Of a DNA stretch of 64,000 nt, positions 33,281-42,296 are shown piece by piece. The notes beneath the pieces were generated by a model. It worked only from the letters and a program-made list of their open reading frames with translations. It had not been told where the DNA came from and did no database searches. This DNA is from Novosphingobium fuchskuhlense. GTDB taxonomy: Bacteria > Pseudomonadota > Alphaproteobacteria > Sphingomonadales > Sphingomonadaceae. The translations under genes were made by a program, and so were the position numbers. The DNA lies in contig NZ_KQ954244.1 of assembly GCF_001519075.1 (NCBI RefSeq), positions 1,195,934 to 1,259,933 on the forward strand, read 5' to 3'. Positions within the stretch are counted from its first letter, which is position 1, and each line of letters begins with the position of its first letter.

Positions 33281-34426
33281 TTAAGCGGCCGGGACGGCGG
33301 CTTCGGGTCGGCCTTCGGCATCGAAGCGAAGCGCGAGGGGGACATCGACCTGCGGCTGCGGCGGGGCATCGCCGCGCTTCAGGGCCAGCACGAAGGCGAG
33401 CACGGCGGCGATGGCGGCGTAGAGTTCCTCGCGGATCATCTGGTTCTCGCGCGTGGTGAAGTAGATCGAGCGGGCGAGCGCGGGCGAGGACAGCGTGGGG
33501 ACGGCCAGTTCGGCGGCCATCTCGCGCATTGCCAGCGCCTTTTCGCCGCGGCCCTTGGCCAGCACGACGGGGGCGGGGGCCTTCTCCGGATCATAGGCGA
33601 GAGCGACGCTGTAGTGCGTCGGGTTGGTGATGACGAACTGGGCTTCCTTCATCGCCTTGGCGAGGCCGCCCATCGCGATCTGGCGCTGGCGCTGGCGGAT
33701 CGCGGCCTTGCGTTCGGGCGAGCCTTCGCTTTCCTTGCTCTCGTCCTTGAGATCCTGCAGCGACATCCTGAGGCGCATCATGCGGCGCAGCCACTGGACC
33801 GGGTAATCGACCAGCGCGATCACGACGAGGCCGCCGCCGAGCGCATAGAGCAGGGCCAGCAGCGCATCCCAGCTATAGGCCAGCTGGCCGCGCAGTTCAC
33901 CATTGCCGAGGTCGGCGATCGCGGGGAGGCGGCCCTTGAGCCACACGAAGGCGATGGTGCCGAGGAGCGCGAGCTTGGCGAGGCCCTTGGCCAGCTCGAT
34001 CCAGCCTTGCGGGCCGAACATGCGCTGGAGACCGGAGACCGGATTGAGCCGCGAGGCCTTGGGGGCGAGGTTGCCGCCGACCCAGCGGCCTTCCCCAAGG
34101 CCGAGTTGCGAGATCAGCGCGGCGGCCATCAGCACACCGCCAAGGGTGAGGACGGGCGGCAGTGCGGTGAGGAGCGCGGCGTGGATCAGCGGGGCGGCAT
34201 CGAAGCGCTCGAGGCTGGCGTGGTCCCAGACGAGGCCGGCGCGGGCGGTGCGCTGGAGGCTGGTGAGTAGCCACGGGCCGGCAAACTGGAGCCAGGCCGC
34301 GCCGGCAAGGACGCTGACGGCGATGCCGAGTTCGCGTGGGCGCAGGACGTCGCCGTTCTTGGCGGCGTCGGTGCGGCGCTTTTCGGTGGGGGCGAAGGTC
34401 TTTTCGCCCGGCGTTTCTTCAGCCAT
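33281..34426 (-). CDS. flhB: Flagellar export switch protein FlhB
   Basis: The gene encodes 381 residues from the ATG at 34426 (MAEETPGEKTFAPTEKRRTD). Four membrane helices are followed by the cytoplasmic domain with the self-cleavage motif N268-P-T-H (VITNPTHYSVALAYD). FlhB switches the export gate from hook to filament substrates. A longer frame extending over fliR is rejected. A Pro/Ala-rich C-terminal tail follows the conserved domain. Confidence 0.95.
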   Translation of the reverse strand: MAEETPGEKTFAPTEKRRTDAAKNGDVLRPRELGIAVSVLAGAAWLQFAGPWLLTSLQRTARAGLVWDHASLERFDAAPLIHAALLTALPPVLTLGGVLMAAALISQLGLGEGRWVGGNLAPKASRLNPVSGLQRMFGPQGWIELAKGLAKLALLGTIAFVWLKGRLPAIADLGNGELRGQLAYSWDALLALLYALGGGLVVIALVDYPVQWLRRMMRLRMSLQDLKDESKESEGSPERKAAIRQRQRQIAMGGLAKAMKEAQFVITNPTHYSVALAYDPEKAPAPVVLAKGRGEKALAMREMAAELAVPTLSSPALARSIYFTTRENQMIREELYAAIAAVLAFVLALKRGDAPPQPQVDVPLALRFDAEGRPEAAVPAA

Positions 34427-34437
34427 CGCGCGTTTCT

Positions 34438-35229
34438 TCAGCCATGCTTCGGGCCGATCAGCTGGGCAGCCTGGGTGACGGCGGCGAGCGAGAGGTCGCT
34501 GAGGCGGTCGGTCAGCAGCGGGGCGGTGAGGATCAAGGCGGCGATGCCGGCGAGGACGCCGGCCGGGAGCCCCAGCGAAAAGAGATTGAGGCTGGGCGCC
34601 GAGCGGCTGATCACGCCGGTCATCACCTGCACGAGCAGCAGAAGGAACGTGACCGGCAGCGCGATCATGATCACCGCCATCAGCATCTGCGTGCCGAAGC
34701 CGGCGACAAGCGCCATGCGTTCGGGCGTGAACCATGCGGTGCCGGGGGGGAAGGCGCGGTAGCTTTCGACAATCAGCGCGAACCACGTGAGATGTGCGCC
34801 AAGGCCGAGGAACAGCACGGTCAGCAGCACCGAGAAATACTGGCCGAGCACGGGCGAATGCGCGCCGCTGACGGGATCGGCGGTGGAGGCGATGCTCATG
34901 CCCATCGCGCCGCCGATCATTTCGGCGGCGATCAGCGGTGCGGCGAAGCTCCACTGGAGAACGAAGCCCAGCGAGAGGCCGATGAGGATTTCCTGCGCGG
35001 TGATGAGCAGGCCGGAAAGCGAGAACAGCGCGGACGGTGCGGCAACCGGTGTCCAGGCGCAGACCAGCACGGCGATGGCCCCGGCGAGGCTGACGCGCAA
35101 TTGCATGGGCACGGAGTTTGCCCCGAACAGCGGAGCAGCGAGGAGCGCGGCGCCGATGCGGGTCATGACGAAGATCATCCGCCAGAATTCCGCTTCCAGC
35201 GCGCCGAAGCCGAAGTGGAGCGCGATCAT
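34438..35229 (-). CDS. fliR: Flagellar export gate protein FliR
   Basis: The 263-residue protein is polytopic, with about six hydrophobic helices and the family segment FWRMIFVMTRIGAALLAAPL near the N-terminus. It forms the export gate with FliP and FliQ in the inner membrane. The gene lies seven bases after fliQ and eleven before flhB. Confidence 0.93.
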   Translation of the reverse strand: MIALHFGFGALEAEFWRMIFVMTRIGAALLAAPLFGANSVPMQLRVSLAGAIAVLVCAWTPVAAPSALFSLSGLLITAQEILIGLSLGFVLQWSFAAPLIAAEMIGGAMGMSIASTADPVSGAHSPVLGQYFSVLLTVLFLGLGAHLTWFALIVESYRAFPPGTAWFTPERMALVAGFGTQMLMAVIMIALPVTFLLLLVQVMTGVISRSAPSLNLFSLGLPAGVLAGIAALILTAPLLTDRLSDLSLAAVTQAAQLIGPKHG

Positions 35230-35236
35230 GGCCCCG

Positions 35237-35509
35237 TCACTTCCCAGTCTGCGCGATCTGGGCGAAGATCTCGACGAGGAAATCGCCGATCAGGCCCATC
35301 ATCGCGCCGCCGAGGAGGACCAGCACGAGGGCGATCGCGGCGAGCTTGGGGACGAAGGTGAGCGTCTGTTCGTTGATCGAGGTGGCGGCCTGGACCACGC
35401 CGACGACGAGCCCGACGGCAAGGCTGGCGAGCAGCACCGGGGCCGCGACGAGCGCGGTGACCCACAGCATCCGGTCAGCCAGAGCGAGGAGGGCGGCGGT
35501 GTCGTTCAT
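35237..35509 (-). CDS. fliQ: Flagellar export gate protein FliQ
   Basis: The 90-residue protein has two membrane helices and the conserved QAATSINEQTLTFVPKLAAI segment. Four copies assemble on the FliP-FliR core of the export gate. The ATG shares a base with the fliP stop (TGATG). Confidence 0.94.
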   Translation of the reverse strand: MNDTAALLALADRMLWVTALVAAPVLLASLAVGLVVGVVQAATSINEQTLTFVPKLAAIALVLVLLGGAMMGLIGDFLVEIFAQIAQTGK

Positions 35510-36315
35510 CAGCCGAAACTCGCCGCGAGGCTGCCCATGAGGAGCGCCCAGCCGTCAACGAGGACGAAGAGGAGGAGCTTGAACGGCAGCGAGACCACCG
35601 TGGGCGACATCATCATCATGCCCAGGCTCATCAGCACCGAAGAGACGACGAGATCGATCACGAGGAACGGCAGGAACAGCATGAAGCCGATCTGGAACGC
35701 GGTCTTGAGCTCGCTGGTGACGAAGGCGGGGAGGAGGATCGAGAAGGGGACCTCGGTGGTCTTCGCGAACTTGGGCGCCTTGGCCATGCTGGCGAACATC
35801 TGGAGATCGTGCTCGCGCGTCTGGCGGATCATGAAGGTGTGAAACTCGGTGCCCGCGGCGGCGATGGCCTGTTCGGCGTTGATGGTGCCGGCGGAATAGG
35901 GCGCAATCGCACTGGCATTCACCTTGTCGAGCGTGGGGGCCATGACGAAGAGCGAAAGGAACAGCGACAGCCCGATCAGCACCTGATTGGGGGGCGACTG
36001 CTGGAGCCCGAGCGCCTGCCTGAGGATCGCGAGGACGACAAGGATGCGGGTGAAGCTCGTCATCATCAGCACGAGACTGGGCAGGATGGTGAGCAGCCCC
36101 ATGATGAGGAGGAGTTGCAGCGAGAGCGAGAGCGTGCCCCCGGACTGCGCGCCCGCGAGCTGGCCGAAGGCGCGGTCGAGCGCGCCGGGGATGGCGGATC
36201 CGGTGGGGGCCGCGACGGGTGCGGCGGCGGCATTGGCGGCATCGGCGGCGTGGGCCGGGAGTGCGAGGCCGAGCACGAGCACGGCGATGAAGAGGAGGAG
36301 CGGCTTGATCTTCAC
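35509..36315 (-). CDS. fliP: Flagellar export gate protein FliP
   Basis: The gene encodes 268 residues from a GTG at 36315, four bases after the fliO stop; this start yields a proper signal sequence (ALPAHA, about residues 18-23). Four membrane helices and the FliP signatures (TILPSLVLMMTSFTRILVVL and FLPFLVIDLVVSSVLMSLGM) are present. Five copies form the core of the gate. A longer upstream frame would cover fliO and is rejected. Confidence 0.95.
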   Translation of the reverse strand: MKIKPLLLFIAVLVLGLALPAHAADAANAAAAPVAAPTGSAIPGALDRAFGQLAGAQSGGTLSLSLQLLLIMGLLTILPSLVLMMTSFTRILVVLAILRQALGLQQSPPNQVLIGLSLFLSLFVMAPTLDKVNASAIAPYSAGTINAEQAIAAAGTEFHTFMIRQTREHDLQMFASMAKAPKFAKTTEVPFSILLPAFVTSELKTAFQIGFMLFLPFLVIDLVVSSVLMSLGMMMMSPTVVSLPFKLLLFVLVDGWALLMGSLAASFG

Positions 36316-36319
36316 CGGA

Positions 36320-36589
36320 TCAGTCCTCCGCGCCGCTGCGCGCGGGCACTTCGGCGAGGCGCACGAGCCCCTGCTTGGTTGCCGAGACGAGAATCTCGCG
36401 GCCACGGAATTCCAGCACTGCGATGCGCTGCCCTGGGCCGAGCCACTGTGTCTCGATGATCTTCACGCTGCGCTGGCCGCCGGCGGGGCCAAAGCGCTGC
36501 TCCATGCGGCGGGCGAAATTGAGGCTGGCCCAGGCCGCGCCGACGATCAGCGGGAGGACCACGGCGAGCTTGAGAAGGTACCAGACCAC
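36320..36589 (-). CDS. fliO: Flagellar assembly protein FliO
   Basis: This short 89-residue protein has one N-terminal membrane helix (about 4-22). A small cytoplasmic domain follows, with the conserved VKIIETQWLGPGQRIAVLEF stretch. FliO helps FliP oligomerise during gate assembly. Size and position between fliN and fliP fit the family. Confidence 0.88.
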   Translation of the reverse strand: MVWYLLKLAVVLPLIVGAAWASLNFARRMEQRFGPAGGQRSVKIIETQWLGPGQRIAVLEFRGREILVSATKQGLVRLAEVPARSGAED

Positions 36590-36594
36590 CGGCC

Positions 36595-36849
36595 CTAGCC
36601 TTCCTGCCCGACGAGCTCGACGATGCGCAGCCCGAACCGTTCACCTTGCGCCACGACTTCGCCGCGCGCGATGAGCTTGCCGTTGACCATGACATCGAGC
36701 AGTTCGTCGGTGAGCCGGTCGAGCAGGACGACGCTTTCCTCGGTGAGCGAGAGCACGTCCTTGAGCTTCATCTCGGTGCGGCCGAGTTCGACGGTAAGGC
36801 GTACGTCGACGTCCTTGAGGAATTCGAAGCCGCGGGTCTGGAAGGTCAT
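36595..36849 (-). CDS. fliN: Motor switch protein FliN
   Basis: The gene encodes 84 residues from the ATG at 36849, essentially a lone SpoA domain (DVDVRLTVELGRTEMKLKDV, then LDVMVNGKLIARGEVVAQGE). FliN forms the base of the C-ring with FliM and FliG. It lacks the N-terminal extension that binds CheY in some FliN proteins. A longer frame into fliM is rejected. Confidence 0.93.
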   Translation of the reverse strand: MTFQTRGFEFLKDVDVRLTVELGRTEMKLKDVLSLTEESVVLLDRLTDELLDVMVNGKLIARGEVVAQGERFGLRIVELVGQEG

Positions 36850-36875
36850 GAGGGCATCCTGGATGGGCCGCCGGA

Positions 36876-37760
36876 TCAGGCGAGCTGGGTGAGTTGAAGG
36901 GCGACGCGGTCGTCCACCGCGCCAATGGTGCCATGGCCGACAAGCGCTTCGCCGATGCGCAGGGGAACGCTGCGCGCAACCGGGACGGCAAGAACCTGAC
37001 CGACTTCGAGCGCGGAAAGCGTGGCCAGCGGAAGCGGCACATCGACGAGCACCGCGCGCAGGGTGAGCGGCATTTCGGCGAAGGGGGGATCGAGCGGGCT
37101 GGCGGGTTCGGCGCGCACGGCAGGTTTCGGCGCGGCCTGCGCGGCCCCGATGAGATCGGCCAGCGCCGCCATCGGAAAGCCGAGCCGCAGCGTCCATGGC
37201 GGCCGCGCGCCTTCGCGGATCGAGAAGGTCAGGACGGCGAGCGGGGCGTCCTCGGCCATGGCGCCAAGATCGGCCATCGAACCGGCGCGGCGCAGCACGC
37301 GGATCGGCCCCTCGAGGCCGAGCGCGGCGGCGAGGGGCGGGCCGACGAGCGTATCGATCCGCTGGACCATGAGTTCCGCCGAGAGCGGCAGTTCGCGCGG
37401 GAGCGGGGAAGGGGCGTCGCCGGGGCCGCCGAATGCCCGGTCGAGCAGGCGCAGAACGGTATCACCCTCGACGGCGGACAGCAGGGGCTGGCCATCGGCG
37501 ATCGCGGCGAGAAGGCTGATCGAGACGAGACCGGGCGGGGCGAAGGAGGCCGCGGTCATTTCAGCCGGTGCGCTGCATTCGACCATGGCCGCCTCGCCGC
37601 CATGCACCGGCGCGAGCGCGAGGCGCAGCTTGCGCGCGAGACTGTCACCCGCGCGTGCCAGCAAGGGCAGCAGCTCCGCCACGGCAGGGGCCGGACGGAG
37701 CAGCGCCGCGCTGTGGCGGGCGAGCGGCCGCTGGGCGACGAGGGGGCGTTCGGGTTTCAT
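36876..37760 (-). CDS. fliM: Motor switch protein FliM, divergent, no CheY-docking peptide
   Basis: The protein has 294 residues, a little shorter than usual. A C-terminal SpoA domain (about 225-294) and a middle CheC-like domain are recognisable, but sequence identity to classical FliM is clearly low. The N-terminus reads MKPERPLVAQRPLARHSAAL and has nothing like the LSQ-EIDALL peptide that binds CheY-P in most FliM proteins. Position between fliL and fliN supports the name. It is Ala/Pro/Leu-rich. Confidence 0.82.
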   Translation of the reverse strand: MKPERPLVAQRPLARHSAALLRPAPAVAELLPLLARAGDSLARKLRLALAPVHGGEAAMVECSAPAEMTAASFAPPGLVSISLLAAIADGQPLLSAVEGDTVLRLLDRAFGGPGDAPSPLPRELPLSAELMVQRIDTLVGPPLAAALGLEGPIRVLRRAGSMADLGAMAEDAPLAVLTFSIREGARPPWTLRLGFPMAALADLIGAAQAAPKPAVRAEPASPLDPPFAEMPLTLRAVLVDVPLPLATLSALEVGQVLAVPVARSVPLRIGEALVGHGTIGAVDDRVALQLTQLA

Positions 37761-37774
37761 CGGGCGGGCGGCGG

Positions 37775-38377
37775 CTACTGGACGATGAAGGTCTTGAAGT
37801 AGACGGCGTCGACCCCGCCAAAGCCTTCGGTATCGGTGAGCACCTTGTTGATCGTGGCGACGAGGCGCTTCTGCAGGCGGGCCTTGCCCTCGGCAGACTG
37901 GACTTCCTCGCCCGGGGTATCGGCGATCGCGGTGAGCAGGGCCGAGCGGACAGCGAGTTCGTGTTTCTGCAGCCAGAGGATCACGCGGTAATCACGGTGG
38001 GTCGAGCAGGCGAGGCTGACCTGCACAAGGAGGTCCGAATCCTTGAGATTAGAGGTAAAATCTTCGGTGAAGCTGAAATAGGCGGTGCGGTATTCGCTCC
38101 CGCCCTCGCCCTCGACGTCTTTGCCGCCGCCCTCGCCGCCCTTCTCGCCTTCCTTGGCGGCAGGCGCGTAGGGGTCTTCCTCACCCTTCCGGATGAGCTT
38201 GGGGTTCTTGTCCTCGTGTTCCTTGCCGTGGCTGCCGCCACCGATGATCCCGGCCGCGACAAGCCCATAAGCGCCGCCGCCACCCGCGCCGAGCAGCGCG
38301 ACGACGGCACCGACCTTGAGCATCATGCCGCCGCCTTTCTTCTTGGGCTTGGCGTCCTTGTCCTTCTTGTCGCTCAT
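37775..38377 (-). CDS. fliL: Flagellar basal-body-associated protein FliL
   Basis: The protein has 200 residues. A Lys-rich cytoplasmic start (MSDKKDKDAKPKKKGGG) leads into one membrane helix (about 19-43) and an acidic linker. The periplasmic FliL domain ends KVLTDTEGFGGVDAVYFKTF. FliL surrounds and stabilises stator units near the basal body. The linker is unusually rich in Glu/Gly. Confidence 0.9.
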   Translation of the reverse strand: MSDKKDKDAKPKKKGGGMMLKVGAVVALLGAGGGGAYGLVAAGIIGGGSHGKEHEDKNPKLIRKGEEDPYAPAAKEGEKGGEGGGKDVEGEGGSEYRTAYFSFTEDFTSNLKDSDLLVQVSLACSTHRDYRVILWLQKHELAVRSALLTAIADTPGEEVQSAEGKARLQKRLVATINKVLTDTEGFGGVDAVYFKTFIVQ

Positions 38378-38408
38378 CGAGGGTCCTTACGGGTGTTGCG
38401 GAATGGGA

Positions 38409-39872
38409 TCAGGCGAAGATGCCGCCGCGGCGTTCGGTGCCGGGCGCGGGCGATCGCGCGGGGTTGGCTGAAGGACGCTGCGGAGCCGGGCCGTAGGCCC
38501 CCTGGCGCTGTTGCCCGCCGGACTGGCTCTGCCCTTGCGCGGGGGTCTGGCCTTGCGCAGGGTTCTGGCCGGGCGTTTCGGCGCGGTGATCGCCGGGGGC
38601 AGGGCGCCCCGGTTCCGCCGCCGCGACAGCGGCATGCGCGGCGGCAACGGCTGGAGCAAAGGCGGGATCGGGGCTCGCCATCGCGACCGAGAGGCCGGTG
38701 GCATCGCCTTCGATGCGCAGGGAAATCCGGCCGAACTCGGTATGGCGCAGGGCGACGGAAACAGGGCCCGCCGGCTCAAGCCCGTCGCGCGCGCGGGCGA
38801 TGGAATCGACGAGTTGGTCGAAGCTGATCGGCTGGGGAGTGGATGCAGTGGAGGGGGCCTGCGGTGCGGTCACCGCGGCGGTGGACGGCAGGGCCTGCGC
38901 GAGCGCGCCGGCGGTTTCGGGAACCGGGAGGGCGGCAGCTTTCGCGGTGGGCAGCGCGCGTTCGGTCTCGGCGGGGAGCCGGCGCGCGGCGGGGCGTTCG
39001 GGCGCCGGGGCTCCCGTCAGCGCGGCGAGCGTGGACGGCTGCGCGCGCGCGGCGTTCTGGCCGGCGCTTTCGGGCAAACCTTCCGCCGGAGTGGCGGTCT
39101 GCGGCGCAGAATCGGCGGCAGCCTCGCGTTCGAACACGAGGCCGGCGACCGCGAAAGCGGCAGGGTGCGCGGTTTGCGCGGTCTGCGAGGCTGCGGCCCC
39201 AATGGGGACTGCCGTGGGGACTGCCGTGACGGCTGCGGTGGGAACTGTTGCGGGGGGCACTGTCGCCGCAACGGTTGCCGGGCGCGGTGCCGCGAGGCTG
39301 GCGCGCTGTTCGGGCCGGGCAGATTTGGGCGCGGCGCCCGCGACGGGCTGTGGCAGCGCCGGCATGGCAAGCGCAGGGACAGGGGCGATCGTGAGGACGG
39401 GGGCGAGCCCGGGCGGGGCATCGGCGGCCGTGGGCTGGCCTGGGGCGTCGGTTTCCGGGGGCTGCGCCGTGTCGTCTGCCTGTGCGGGGGCGGCCACCAG
39501 CCCTTGGCGGACGGCGAGCATCAGCGCGGCAGGCGATGCGGCAGGCTTTTGCCGGGTGGGCGGCAAGGCCTTGCCGGGTTCTGCCGGGAGGTCGGGCGTG
39601 ATGGCCGGCTCTTCCGGCGATGCGGCGCTGGGTGCGGCGGACGGGGTTGGGGCCGAGGTGGGGGCCGAGGTGGGGGCAAGCGCTTTCACCGCGGCGATGA
39701 ACAATGCTTCGGGGGCAACAGGCACCTCGCGCGCCAGATGCGCGGCAAAGCCTGCGGTTTCGGAGGACGGCGTGCCGGGCAGGGCTGCCGACACGGCCGG
39801 AGCCACGCCGGCGGCCTGAGCGGACGCCGGGGCCGCGGGGCCGGGAAGCAGAGCGGATGCGGGCACGGTCAT
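38409..39872 (-). CDS. fliK: Flagellar hook-length control protein FliK
   Basis: The protein has 487 residues, mostly Ala/Pro/Thr-rich low complexity, as expected for the molecular ruler. The conserved C-terminal domain is at about 345-425 (ISFDQLVDSIARARDG, then SVALRHTEFGRISLRIEGDA) and is followed by a Gln/Pro/Arg tail. FliK measures the hook and makes FlhB switch. The long opposite-strand frame over this gene is a composition artefact. Confidence 0.88.
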   Translation of the reverse strand: MTVPASALLPGPAAPASAQAAGVAPAVSAALPGTPSSETAGFAAHLAREVPVAPEALFIAAVKALAPTSAPTSAPTPSAAPSAASPEEPAITPDLPAEPGKALPPTRQKPAASPAALMLAVRQGLVAAPAQADDTAQPPETDAPGQPTAADAPPGLAPVLTIAPVPALAMPALPQPVAGAAPKSARPEQRASLAAPRPATVAATVPPATVPTAAVTAVPTAVPIGAAASQTAQTAHPAAFAVAGLVFEREAAADSAPQTATPAEGLPESAGQNAARAQPSTLAALTGAPAPERPAARRLPAETERALPTAKAAALPVPETAGALAQALPSTAAVTAPQAPSTASTPQPISFDQLVDSIARARDGLEPAGPVSVALRHTEFGRISLRIEGDATGLSVAMASPDPAFAPAVAAAHAAVAAAEPGRPAPGDHRAETPGQNPAQGQTPAQGQSQSGGQQRQGAYGPAPQRPSANPARSPAPGTERRGGIFA

Positions 39873-39915
39873 GGCGGGGCGGCAGTCCTTGGCGAGCGAG
39901 TGTGGTTAACGCGTG

Positions 39916-40347
39916 CTATTCAAGAGCTGTGCCAAGCGGACCTGCGGGCTTGGCAGGATGCGCATTTTCTGCGGCCTTGCGGGCGATGCGCTGGCGTGCG
40001 GCATCGATGCGGTCTTCCACGGCGGCACGGCGGCGCTCGGCCTCGGCGGCTTCGGCGGCGCGGGCGTCGGCGGCTTCGCGGGCGCGGGCGAGATCGGCGG
40101 CGGTCTGATCGGCAATGCGGGTGAGCCCGGAGACAAACTGCTGTGTCTGGTGCAGATCCGCAGCCGTGCCGGCATCGCGGCGCTGGCGATAGGCTTCGAT
40201 CAGGGCGGCGGTGCGCGCTTCGAGATTGGTGACCTGGGCCAGCGTCGCTTCGGCGCGGGCGGCTTCGGCGAGCGCGGACTGGCGGGCAATGCCGCGCAGC
40301 CGTTCGAGGCGGCGCAGGCGCTTGAGCCTGGTCTTTTCGTTGGTCAT
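39916..40347 (-). CDS. fliJ: Flagellar export chaperone FliJ
   Basis: The 143-residue protein is nearly all coiled coil (RLKRLRRLERLRGIARQSAL, then many Ala-Arg heptads). It is the central stalk of the FliH-FliI-FliJ ATPase complex and helps couple it to FlhA. Its ATG overlaps the fliI stop (ATGA). Confidence 0.85.
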   Translation of the reverse strand: MTNEKTRLKRLRRLERLRGIARQSALAEAARAEATLAQVTNLEARTAALIEAYRQRRDAGTAADLHQTQQFVSGLTRIADQTAADLARAREAADARAAEAAEAERRRAAVEDRIDAARQRIARKAAENAHPAKPAGPLGTALE

Positions 40348-41666
40348 GCGGCCATCAGGGCGGCCAGTTCAGCCACGCTGCGCTCCATCGGCACGACCTC
40401 GCGCTGGGGCTGGCTGAGAAACGCGGTGAGCGCGCCGTGCATCGCGATGGCGCGGTCGAGCTGCGGATCGGCCCCGGCCCGGTAGGCGCCCATGAGCACG
40501 AGATCGCGGTTGGCTTCATAAGTGGCGATGAGGGCGCGGAAAGCGCGGGCATCGGCCTGGTGCAGCGGATCGACGATATCGTTCATCACGCGGCTGAGCG
40601 AGGCGGCGATGTCGATCGCCGGGTACTGCCCGCGCTGGGCCAGATCGCGGCTGAGGACGACGTGGCCATCGAGAATGGCGCGGGCGGTATCGACGACGGG
40701 GTCGTCCTGGTTGTCGCCATCGGCGAGCACGGTGTAGAGCCCGGTGACCGAGCCGCCGCTCGCCGCGGAATTGCCGGCGCGTTCGACGAGCTTGGTGATC
40801 GTGGCAAGCGCGGAAGGGGGATAGCCGCGCGCCGCGCCGGGTTCGCCGAGCAGCAGCGCGATTTCGCGGCCCGCGTGGGCAACGCGGGTGAGGCTGTCCA
40901 TGATGAGCAGGACCTGATGCCCGGCGGCGCGGAAATATTCGGCCATCGAGGTGGCCAGCATCGCGCCGCGGATGCGCAGGTTGGGGGCGTGATCGGCAGG
41001 GACAGCCACGACGACCGAGCGCGCCCGGCGCGGACCGGACATATGCTTCTCGACGAAATCCGAAACTTCGCGGGCGCGCTCGCCGATCAGGCCGACGATC
41101 ACGATTTCGGCTTCGGTGCCGTGAGCGATCATGTCGAGCAGCACCGACTTGCCGACGCCCGAGCCGGCCATGACGCCGATCCGCTGACCGACGCCGAACG
41201 TGGTGAGCGCGTTGAGCGCGCGGACGCCGACGTCGAAGGGTTCGCGCACCGGGGCACGGTCCAGCGCGCCCGAGCGCACGCCACCCGAGGGCCATTCGGC
41301 GCGGGCGGCGATGGGTAGTCCGCCGTCGATGGGCAGGCCCTCGCCATCGACCGCGCGGCCAAGGAACGCCTCCCCGACGGGGAGCATTCCGGGGCGGCCC
41401 TCGGGGCGGACCCGTGCGCCGGGGCGCAAGAGGACGGTATCGCCGAGCAGCATCATCAGCATCCGCCCGGCGCGAAAGCCGATGGTTTCGGCCAACAGCG
41501 AACCGCTTCCGTGGGCGATGCGGCACTGCGCGCCGATGGGAAGCGAGAGGCCGCTGACTTCGAGCAGGCCGCCATCGCAGGCGGTGACGAGGCCGTAGCG
41601 GCGTGGGGCGAAATCGGGCTGGGCTTCCTCGCAGCGGGCGAGGAGGGGGAGGGCGCCATTCAGCAT
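40344..41666 (-). CDS. fliI: Flagellar export ATPase FliI
   Basis: The protein has 440 residues of the F1-type ATPase fold. Walker A is A167-GSGVGKS174 (GVMAGSGVGKSVLLDM) and Walker B is VLLIMDSLTRVAHAGREIAL, with the EPAxxRGYPPS-type segment of export ATPases after it. It energises substrate loading for flagellar export. A 14-base tandem duplication directly before the gene creates a decoy ATG upstream. Confidence 0.95.
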   Translation of the reverse strand: MLNGALPLLARCEEAQPDFAPRRYGLVTACDGGLLEVSGLSLPIGAQCRIAHGSGSLLAETIGFRAGRMLMMLLGDTVLLRPGARVRPEGRPGMLPVGEAFLGRAVDGEGLPIDGGLPIAARAEWPSGGVRSGALDRAPVREPFDVGVRALNALTTFGVGQRIGVMAGSGVGKSVLLDMIAHGTEAEIVIVGLIGERAREVSDFVEKHMSGPRRARSVVVAVPADHAPNLRIRGAMLATSMAEYFRAAGHQVLLIMDSLTRVAHAGREIALLLGEPGAARGYPPSALATITKLVERAGNSAASGGSVTGLYTVLADGDNQDDPVVDTARAILDGHVVLSRDLAQRGQYPAIDIAASLSRVMNDIVDPLHQADARAFRALIATYEANRDLVLMGAYRAGADPQLDRAIAMHGALTAFLSQPQREVVPMERSVAELAALMAA

Positions 41667-41688
41667 GATGGGGTCAGCATGATGGGGT
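41661..41688. repeat. 14-base tandem duplication at fliH-fliI junction
   Basis: The unit CAGCATGATGGGGT occurs twice in a row, spanning the end of fliH and the start of fliI. On the coding strand it yields two ATGCTGA copies. The second ATG is the fliI start. The first opens a six-codon frame (MLTPSC) whose TGA overlaps the fliI ATG. This may be a recent slip or may couple translation. Confidence 0.7.
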
Positions 41689-42296
41689 CAGCACGCGGCG
41701 AGCGCATCGGCGAGGGCGCGGGTCCAGGTGGCGGGGCCATCCTCGACCCCGCCAGCGCTGCCTTCGATCCGCAAACCGCCGCGTTCGAGCGCGGGGTCGG
41801 GTTCGAAGTGCCAGTCCTCGGGTAGACGGGCGGCGAGGAGCGCAAGGTCTTCGGGGTGGAGGCGGATCACGCGTTCATCGGCCGCGCGGGCGAGCATGCC
41901 GGCGGCGACCTTGACGCGGGCGGCCAGCGCGTCCTCGTTCGCGGCATATTCGCCGAACAGCGGGGCGCACAGGGCAAGCACGGTATCGCGCAGGCGGGCT
42001 TCGAGTTCGCGCATGAGGTCCGCATCGAGACGGGCGAAGGCGAGCTCGATCTTCGTCCGGGCGGCGTCTGCCTCCGCGATGGCAGCGGCAAAGGCGGCTT
42101 CGGCATCGGCGGCCCCTTGCGCATAGCCGGCGGCGAAAGCGCGGGTTTCGGGGGCCTCCTCCGGCTCGGGCGGCGGCGGAGGCGGTTCGGACGCGGCTTC
42201 GCGCAGGAAGCGCTGATCCTCGCGGAAGCCGCCGGGGACGAGGCCGAGTTCGGCGAGCGAGAGCGCGCGCATGGTGGCGGCGACCGGATCAGACAT
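41688..42296 (-). CDS. fliH: Flagellar assembly protein FliH
   Basis: The 202-residue protein has an acidic, Pro/Glu-rich N-terminal third (PPPPPEPEEAPE). A long Ala/Glu coiled coil (about 55-110) follows, then the C-terminal FliH/HrpE-like domain (VAAGMLARAADERVIRLHPE). It binds and regulates FliI. Its start overlaps the fliG end by eight bases. Confidence 0.88.
   Translation of the reverse strand: MSDPVAATMRALSLAELGLVPGGFREDQRFLREAASEPPPPPPEPEEAPETRAFAAGYAQGAADAEAAFAAAIAEADAARTKIELAFARLDADLMRELEARLRDTVLALCAPLFGEYAANEDALAARVKVAAGMLARAADERVIRLHPEDLALLAARLPEDWHFEPDPALERGGLRIEGSAGGVEDGPATWTRALADALAAC

Noticed and set aside
38511..40124. 537-codon open frame opposite fliK and fliJ
   Set aside because: Gly/Arg-rich antisense shadow of the Ala/Pro-rich fliK; it crosses two genes and has no domain.
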